Positions 6,764 to 11,673 of a DNA stretch of 11,673 nucleotides are shown in pieces. The notes beneath the pieces are model-generated. The model ran no database searches, was not told where the DNA came from, and saw only the letters and a list, made by a program, of their open reading frames with translations. The first letter of the stretch is position 1; each line of letters starts with the position of its first letter. Made by a program: the position numbers and the translations under genes. The DNA is from Roseiarcus sp043784465 (GTDB lineage Bacteria > Pseudomonadota > Alphaproteobacteria > Rhizobiales > Beijerinckiaceae), in NCBI GenBank assembly GCA_043784465.1, contig JAYVYJ010000247.1, positions 1 to 11,673 on the forward strand, written 5' to 3'.

Positions 6764-7564
6764 ATGCCGACCGCCGTCGAGCGTTTGACGAAAATTCTAC
6801 ACCGCGCGCTGTCGCTGGAAGTTGTCGAAGGCGCGGCTACGCAAGAGCTTTTCGCCAAGCTCGATACGCAGATCGACGCCGCCGTGACGGCGCTGGAAAG
6901 CGCAGACACGCCGAAAGCTTTCGTCGCCGCCGAACGGCAGAATGGTCATATTTTCCGAACTTTCGGACAGGACGGCCGCGGCTTCCAGCACGAATTCGAG
7001 CGCATCGGCTTCGTGCTGGGGGCCGCCGACAGGGTGCTGTTTGAGGCGCCCTCCGTCACGACAGGCGCGCAGGCCGACTTTCTCGCCCTCGACCGGCACG
7101 TGTTCGCCGCCGCAGCCGACCTCGGCGCATTCGGCCGGGCTATGACGAAGCTGGGTTCGATGCGTTCGAAGGCCGAACTTCCCGGCGCCGTGAGAGGCTC
7201 CGCGACGGCGACGGCGGCGTTGCAGACCGACTTTGGCGTGTTGACCCGCGAGACGGCGAAGCTGGTCGCCGACCTGCCGTCAGGCGACGCGAACCTCGCC
7301 CTTGTCTCGGCGATCAGGCCGATGGTGGCGGAATTGTCGGCGCTGGCGACCGATTTCGGCGACTTCACCGCCCTGCTGGGCGGGAACCCGAATGCGGGGG
7401 CCTCGTCGCGGGCGGCGACGACCGACCCGCTGACGTTCAACGGCGTGTTCGCCTCCCTCGACACGCATTTCATCGCGCTAGACCATTCGCTCCATGATCT
7501 CGCCGCGCCGCTCGCGAACCTGCTCGTCGCGTCCTTCGCCGACCGCATGCAGGCTCACGGCTGA
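6764..7564 (+). CDS. Protein of unknown function with three F-x2-L-D-x9-L repeats
   Basis: I do not recognise this 266-residue protein. It has no signal peptide or membrane segment. It is predicted by eye to be mostly helical and rich in Ala, Leu, Asp and Phe. It contains no Cys, Trp or Tyr. The pattern F-x2-L-D-x9-L occurs three times with identical internal spacing: Phe30 (FAKLDTQ), Phe106 (FLALDRH) and Phe229 (FASLDTH). The first and third copies are nearly the same at their start. A flexible Gly/Asn/Ser/Ala segment (about 206-220) separates the last copy. It could be a helical-bundle or coiled adaptor protein, but no function can be assigned. The start at ATG 6764 is chosen from the GAGGA six bases upstream. 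It stands alone on the plus strand behind an AT-rich island. Confidence 0.8.
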   Translation: MPTAVERLTKILHRALSLEVVEGAATQELFAKLDTQIDAAVTALESADTPKAFVAAERQNGHIFRTFGQDGRGFQHEFERIGFVLGAADRVLFEAPSVTTGAQADFLALDRHVFAAAADLGAFGRAMTKLGSMRSKAELPGAVRGSATATAALQTDFGVLTRETAKLVADLPSGDANLALVSAIRPMVAELSALATDFGDFTALLGGNPNAGASSRAATTDPLTFNGVFASLDTHFIALDHSLHDLAAPLANLLVASFADRMQAHG

Positions 7565-7869
7565 TCGGGAGGCGGGGCGAGGGTATCGAACCTTCCGCTC
7601 TGACAGGGGCGCGGTCAGATGTCGGCTTGATGGCATGTCCAGGGCGATGGACCGGTCGCCGTCGTGGTCTGGCCGACCGAAGGGTCCGTGGCTATTGTCG
7701 CCGAACACGTCGCCGACACAAGCGCCGGGGCGCAGGGAACAGGATCGACGGCGCCAAGCGCGGAGCCGCCGTCATGCGTTCAGCGCATTTGGGGAAGCTC
7801 CAACGCGCTTTGCGAGCCGTTGATGATGGTGAAGGCCGTAAAATTGGCGCGGATGTCGTTGACGTTGCC
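7565..7869. other. About 305 bases without a recognisable gene
   Basis: This stretch lies between the stop of the 266-residue protein (plus) and the end of the LuxR-like pseudogene (minus), which converge here. Short open frames exist on both strands, but none shows a motif, signal sequence or plausible start site. No T-tract hairpin terminator was found. Part of it may be decayed 3' sequence of the regulator. Confidence 0.5.
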
Positions 7870-8921
7870 CTAATAGATGACAATTCGGCAACGCGCGTAT
7901 CCCGTCTTCTCCAGGACGCCGCGAACCTTCACCCGCACGGTATTTTGCGAACCTCTGCCTTCGACGGCGATCTCGTCGACGGACTTGCCGCTGGCGGGTA
8001 TGCGGGCGACGCGAACCTCCGAGGGCGTCAGGTCGAACAGCGCGCGCAGCAGATGCGTCGGCGGCGCCTTCGCCGCGCCGACCGGGGCCCGCACGAAGAC
8101 GGCGGCCTCGCTCGCCAAAACGTCGCGAGCCGTAAACCTGACGGGAATGACGTGGCCGACGCTCAATTCGTTCGTCGCTTCGTTGCGGACGGGGAAGGAG
8201 CGGGCGCCCTCGTCGCTCGTCGAATGCAGCCCCTGCAACGCCAGCCCGAGCATGCGATCGGCGTTGCGGCCCTTCAGCCTCACGCGGTCCTGCGCGCGCC
8301 AGATCGCCACGCCTTCGGACGCTTCGAAGAGCGCGTTGACGGCCAGCGCCTTTCCTCTTTGGGTCGACCCGCTGCGGCGAGCCCGAGCGCGCCGAGAGTC
8401 TCGCCGGCGGCGCGGACGCGTTCGAGCCGCAGGCGCACGCCAATCAACGTGGCGCGCCCCAGATGCGGCCGCAACGCGTCGAGCCGGTCGAGCGCGGCGG
8501 GATCGACGAAGCCCTTGGCGATGAGGCGCGGCATGACGAGAGCCAACCATTCGTCGTGCGGCCGTCGGAAAGCCGTCGCCACGCCGTGGGCGACGCCAAC
8601 GTTGCCCCAGATACCCTTGTAAATCGGCTCGGCTTCAAGTTCCCCGGGCGAACACAAGTCGATGTCGCGCAGAAATCCGCAATGCGGCGTGGCGTAAACG
8701 CACTTCGTCAGATGGCCGCGCCAGTACCAGTCTTCGTCAACGAACCGCTGCGTAAAATTGACCGATCGGGTCGACGCCGCTCAGGCGCGGAAGCCGGGGT
8801 TGGTAACGAACAGCAACGCGCCGGCCGAATCCGAGACCTTCGAGACGTCTCGCAGCACGCTCGGCCAGCTTTCGGGCGCGAAGCTGCGCTCGTAGATGCG
8901 ATGCACCAGCGCTGCTCCCAT
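7870..8921 (-). pseudogene. LuxR-type helix-turn-helix regulator, degraded (in-frame stop plus frameshift)
   Basis: Three collinear pieces add up to one regulator of about 350 residues. Piece 1 starts at ATG 8921 (MGAALVHRIYERSF, FVTNPGFRA) and meets TGA at 8783-8781. Piece 2 continues in the same frame past that stop (FVDEDWYWRGH, GELEAEPIYKG, LDRLDALRPHLGRATLIGVR) until about 8360, where the frame changes. Piece 3 carries GKALAVNALFEASEG and the C-terminal DNA-binding domain (LFDLTPSEVRVAR, GKSVDEIAVE, SQNTVRVKVRGVLEKTG), ending at TAG 7870. The last residues (ARCRIVIY) differ from the usual RQAEL ending, suggesting a further small indel near 7890. The family normally binds DNA through this LuxR domain. 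The gene lies 22 bases downstream of the molybdopterin oxidoreductase, perhaps once in its operon. Each lesion alone could be a sequencing error; several together favour real decay. Confidence 0.8.
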
Positions 8922-8943
8922 ATGCTCTTCATTTACGCTGAAG

Positions 8944-11055
8944 TCACTCCGCCGCTTGCGAAACGCTCTGAACAATCGCCGCCGCCTCCGCCTTCGCCCA
9001 CACACGGATATCATGGAACGCGGCGCCCCCGAACGGCGCCACGCTCTCGTCCGAAGTCAGCGTATTGATTCCGCGCCCGTCAACAAAATTGCGGTTTTCC
9101 CATAGCCCCTCGCTGACGATCACGCCCGGGCGCACCGTCTCGCTCAGCTTGGCGTGAACCCGCACCGAGCCGCGTCCGTTGCCGAGCCGCAGCAGTTCGC
9201 CATCGCTCAAGCCAAGCCGCGCCGCGTCCTGTGGATGCACCAGCGCGGTGGGCCGGCTCTCCCGGGCGCGCGAGGTCGCTGTGCCGTTGAAGCTCGAATT
9301 GAGGAAATTGCGGGCTGGCGACGTGATCAACTTGAACGGGTGGGCGTCGTCGGTCCCTTCGTTGACCGGCCAATAGTCAGGCAAGGTCGGCATTTGCGCC
9401 CAGTCGCCGCGAAGGCCGATGTTGCCATAGGGCGTGTTGGGCCAATCCGCGCGGAAGTGGAATTTGCCGTCCGCGTGGGCGAAGCCGTCGAGATAATGCG
9501 CTTGCGCGAAAGGCGGGCGGCAGTCGATCCAGCCCTTCGCCTCCAACGCCGCCAGATCGCCGCGTCCGGAGGCGCGCAGCGTCTCGTCAATAATCTCGCG
9601 CGCCGACATGGAGAATCCGCGGTGCTCGCCGCCAAGCCGTTTGGCCAGCGCGCAAATCACATCGTGGTTGGAGCGGCATTCGGGAGGCGGATCAATCAGC
9701 TTGCCTCCCAACAGCAGCGTTTGATGCGCGCTCGCGGTGTAGATGTCGTCATGCTCCATGAACATGGTGGCGGGCAACACGATGTCGGCCATGCGCGCGG
9801 TGTCGGTGAGGAACTGCTCGTGCACGACGGTGAACAAATCCTCGCGCGCAAATCCTCGCCGCACCTTCTCCTGATCGGGAGCGACGACGAGCGGGTTGGT
9901 GTTCTGGATGAATAGAGCCTTGACCGGACCGCCGCCCCCCAGCGCCTCGCGCTCGCCGGTCAGCACGGCGCCGATACGGCTCTGGTGCAGCACGCGGGTT
10001 TGCGCGTCAACGACGTCGAGCCCCTCGATCAGCGTCTTGTCGAGCTTGTAGACGGCGCCCGATCCGTGCAGCGCGCCGCCGCCCTCAACCGCCCAGGCGC
10101 CTGTCACGGCGGGGATGCAGAGCGCGGCGTGCATGTTGGACGCGCCGTTGCGCTGGCGCGAGAAGCCATAACCCATCCGGAAAAACGTGCGCTTGTTGCG
10201 CCCGACCAGCGCCGCGAACGCCTCGATGTCGGCGACGGCCAGCCCCGTGACGTCGGCGGCCCAGGCGGGATCGCGCGTCGCGACATGGGCGGCGAGCCCG
10301 TCGGGATCGTCCGTATAGCGGCGCATGTAATCCCAATCGGCGAGGCCATCGCGAAACAGCGCGTGCATGACCGCGCAGGCGAGCGCGCCATCTGTGCCAG
10401 GGCGCAGCTTCAGCGCGAGGTCGGCCTGACGCATGGTCTCGGTGTCGTAGACATCGATGGCGACGATCTTCGCGCCGCGAACTTTACGGGCGCGCGTCGC
10501 GTGGGTCATCAAATTGACCTGCGTGGCGACGGCGTTGGTGCCCCAGATCACGACGCAATCCGCTTTTTCAATTTCGTCGAAGCTAACGCCGCTCATTTTT
10601 CCCGTGCCGGCGAGATAGCCGGGATAGGAAATGCCGACGCAGATATCGCCGAAGAACCGCGAGTATCTCTTGGCATGGGTGAGCCGCTCGATGCCATCCC
10701 GCATCACGAGGCCCATCGTGCCGGCATAGAAATAAGGCCAAACGCTTTCGGCCCCATGATGGCGCTCGGCGGCCAGCAGCGCCTCGGCGCTGCGGTCGAG
10801 CGCTTCGTCCCACGAGATCGGCGCAAACTGGCCCGATCCCTTGGGCCCGGTGCGTCGCAAAGGCTGGGTCAGCCGATCCGGGCTGTGAACGCGCTCGGCG
10901 TAGCGGGCGACCTTCGCGCAGACGACGCCGGCCGTATAGGGATGGTCGCCGCCGTGGACGCGGCCAATACGCGCGCCGTCGATCACTTCGACTTCCAGCG
11001 CGCAGACCGACGGGCAATCGTGCGGGCAGACCGATTTGGCGCGAACGACGGACAT
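8944..11055 (-). CDS. Molybdopterin-dependent oxidoreductase (BisC/formate dehydrogenase-like superfamily), cytoplasmic
   Basis: This is a 703-residue enzyme of the DMSO-reductase superfamily, expected to bind one Fe4S4 cluster and a bis-MGD molybdenum or tungsten cofactor. The N-terminal cluster motif is CPHDCPSVC with Cys10, Cys14, Cys18 and then Cys46 in VVCAK (CX3CX3CX27C). Further family segments are AGTMGLVMRDGIERLTH (111-127), VVIWGTNAVATQVNLM (168-183), LFIQNTNP, ADIVLPATMFMEHDD and the C-terminal dinucleotide-binding domain with TSPARNFLNSSF. No twin-arginine signal is present, so it acts in the cytoplasm. No dedicated electron-transfer subunit is adjacent, and the substrate is unknown. 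ATG 11055 is chosen because AAGGAG stands six bases upstream; the frame stays open to 11244, but that extension is antisense to the next gene. It diverges from the phospholipase D-like gene. Confidence 0.93.
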   Translation of the reverse strand: MSVVRAKSVCPHDCPSVCALEVEVIDGARIGRVHGGDHPYTAGVVCAKVARYAERVHSPDRLTQPLRRTGPKGSGQFAPISWDEALDRSAEALLAAERHHGAESVWPYFYAGTMGLVMRDGIERLTHAKRYSRFFGDICVGISYPGYLAGTGKMSGVSFDEIEKADCVVIWGTNAVATQVNLMTHATRARKVRGAKIVAIDVYDTETMRQADLALKLRPGTDGALACAVMHALFRDGLADWDYMRRYTDDPDGLAAHVATRDPAWAADVTGLAVADIEAFAALVGRNKRTFFRMGYGFSRQRNGASNMHAALCIPAVTGAWAVEGGGALHGSGAVYKLDKTLIEGLDVVDAQTRVLHQSRIGAVLTGEREALGGGGPVKALFIQNTNPLVVAPDQEKVRRGFAREDLFTVVHEQFLTDTARMADIVLPATMFMEHDDIYTASAHQTLLLGGKLIDPPPECRSNHDVICALAKRLGGEHRGFSMSAREIIDETLRASGRGDLAALEAKGWIDCRPPFAQAHYLDGFAHADGKFHFRADWPNTPYGNIGLRGDWAQMPTLPDYWPVNEGTDDAHPFKLITSPARNFLNSSFNGTATSRARESRPTALVHPQDAARLGLSDGELLRLGNGRGSVRVHAKLSETVRPGVIVSEGLWENRNFVDGRGINTLTSDESVAPFGGAAFHDIRVWAKAEAAAIVQSVSQAAE

Positions 11056-11061
11056 GAACGG

Positions 11062-11106
11062 CTCCTTATCGCGACAATTATGCGGGGCGACGCCAGCTTC
11101 GTGCAA
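11062..11106 (-). promoter_or_regulatory. Ribosome-binding site and candidate sigma70-type promoter of the oxidoreductase
   Basis: On the minus strand, AAGGAG (11067-11062) sits six bases before ATG 11055 and is a strong Shine-Dalgarno. Upstream, CATAAT (11082-11077) matches a -10 box at five of six bases. TTGCAC (11106-11101) with an 18-base spacer is a weak -35. Transcription would start near 11070, leaving a very short leader. The ribosome-binding site is firm; the promoter is a suggestion. Confidence 0.45.
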
Positions 11107-11178
11107 GTCCCGCGAAGTTAACCCCACGCTAAACCTTCTTCGATTCGTTTGCGACGTCAACTTACGCAGGATTCGACT

Positions 11179-11673
11179 TTGCGCTGGTTCGTCCTTCTCT
11201 TGTCGCTTTGCGACCCGGCGGGCGCGGCGACGCTGGAAATTCATTATGCGCCAAATGAAAATCTGGAGGCGATCGACGTGGCGACGCTGGAAAGCGCAGG
11301 CGTCTCCATCGACATGGCGGCGTATGTGCTATCTGACGCCGCCGTCGTCGAGGCGCTGGGCGACGCCGCCGACCGGGGCGTGGCCGTCAGGCTCTATCTC
11401 GACCGGGCCGAATATGAGGCCCATGCGGGCGCGCTCGCCGATCTGGTCGCACGGCCGGGCGTCACAGTGCGCGTAAAGCCCGCCGGCGCGCTGATGCATC
11501 TCAAGGCCTATGCCGTGGATCGCCTGCGGCTGCGCACCGGCTCCGGAAATTTTTCGCGCTCGGGTCTTTCGGCGCAGGACAACGACCTGTTGGTCACCGA
11601 CGATCCCCGGGCCGTGGCGCTGTTCGAGCGCGACTTTGAGCGTATTTTCGCAGGCGGAGCGCCGGCGGCGGGC
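11179..11673 (+). CDS. Secreted phospholipase D-family protein (Nuc-type, single HKD motif), 3' end beyond window
   Basis: 165 codons are visible with no stop before the window ends. The N-terminus MRWFVLLLSL...DPAGAA is a short signal peptide, so the protein acts in the periplasm or outside. The HKD motif is complete: His107-x-Lys109-x4-Asp114-x6-Gly121, followed by GSGN (121-124) and QDNDLLV. A single HKD motif in a protein of this size is the pattern of bacterial Nuc-type nucleases, which dimerise to build one active site on phosphodiester bonds. Whether the substrate is nucleic acid or phospholipid is open. The start is TTG 11179, backed by AGGA seven bases upstream (11168-11171) and by the signal peptide; another in-frame TTG lies at 11149. 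The visible part already reaches the family's usual length, so little is likely missing. Confidence 0.85.
   Translation, partial: MRWFVLLLSLCDPAGAATLEIHYAPNENLEAIDVATLESAGVSIDMAAYVLSDAAVVEALGDAADRGVAVRLYLDRAEYEAHAGALADLVARPGVTVRVKPAGALMHLKAYAVDRLRLRTGSGNFSRSGLSAQDNDLLVTDDPRAVALFERDFERIFAGGAPAAG

Noticed and set aside
7627..8622. 331-codon open frame on the plus strand
   Set aside because: Antisense to the LuxR-like pseudogene; Arg-rich with no motif.
8781..8783. Selenocysteine or programmed readthrough at the TGA in the LuxR-like gene
   Set aside because: Frameshift further along the same gene makes decay the simpler explanation, and LuxR regulators are not known selenoproteins.
9985..11121. 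378-codon open frame on the plus strand
   Set aside because: Antisense to the molybdopterin oxidoreductase; composition is that of a shadow frame.
11056..11244. N-terminal extension of the oxidoreductase frame
   Set aside because: A strong AAGGAG ribosome-binding site precedes ATG 11055, and the extension runs antisense to the signal peptide of the phospholipase D-like gene.

Overview
The window is GC-rich and densely coded. It looks like a chromosomal segment of an alphaproteobacterium, probably of the Hyphomicrobiales (Rhizobiales) type. The basis for this is an HWE-family sensor kinase, a secreted TPR protein directly ahead of ispE, frequent TTG starts and the general codon bias. The exact genus cannot be told from the sequence alone. 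No tRNA, rRNA, CRISPR array, insertion sequence or phage gene was seen.

Layout. (1) At 1-1148, a truncated YbbA/LolD-type ABC ATPase (minus) and a TesA-type SGNH esterase (plus) diverge from one shared CATG, the same pairing as E. coli ybbA/tesA. (2) At 1286-3220 on the minus strand, a soluble PAS-PAS-HWE histidine kinase is followed by a small cupin gene that carries a one-base frameshift in a C run. (3) At 3332-5911 on the minus strand, an exported TPR protein and ispE form a tight unit with 3 bases between them. IspE supplies the fourth step of the MEP isoprenoid pathway. (4) At 6028-7561 on the plus strand lie a small outer-membrane beta-barrel-like protein, an AT-rich island, and a 266-residue protein of unknown function with a three-fold internal motif. 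(5) 7565-7869 holds no recognisable gene. (6) At 7870-11055 on the minus strand, a cytoplasmic Fe4S4/molybdopterin oxidoreductase is followed after 22 bases by a wrecked LuxR-type regulator with an in-frame stop and at least one frameshift. (7) At 11179 to the end, a secreted Nuc-type phospholipase D-family protein diverges from the oxidoreductase and runs off the window.

Most of this is ordinary housekeeping and accessory content, and no convincing new multi-gene system is visible. The points most worth a second look are the orphan repeat protein with its AT-rich upstream island, the two broken genes (cupin and LuxR), the Tyr-to-Cys change at the expected cytosine-stacking position of IspE, and the fully overlapping divergent starts of the ABC/tesA pair.
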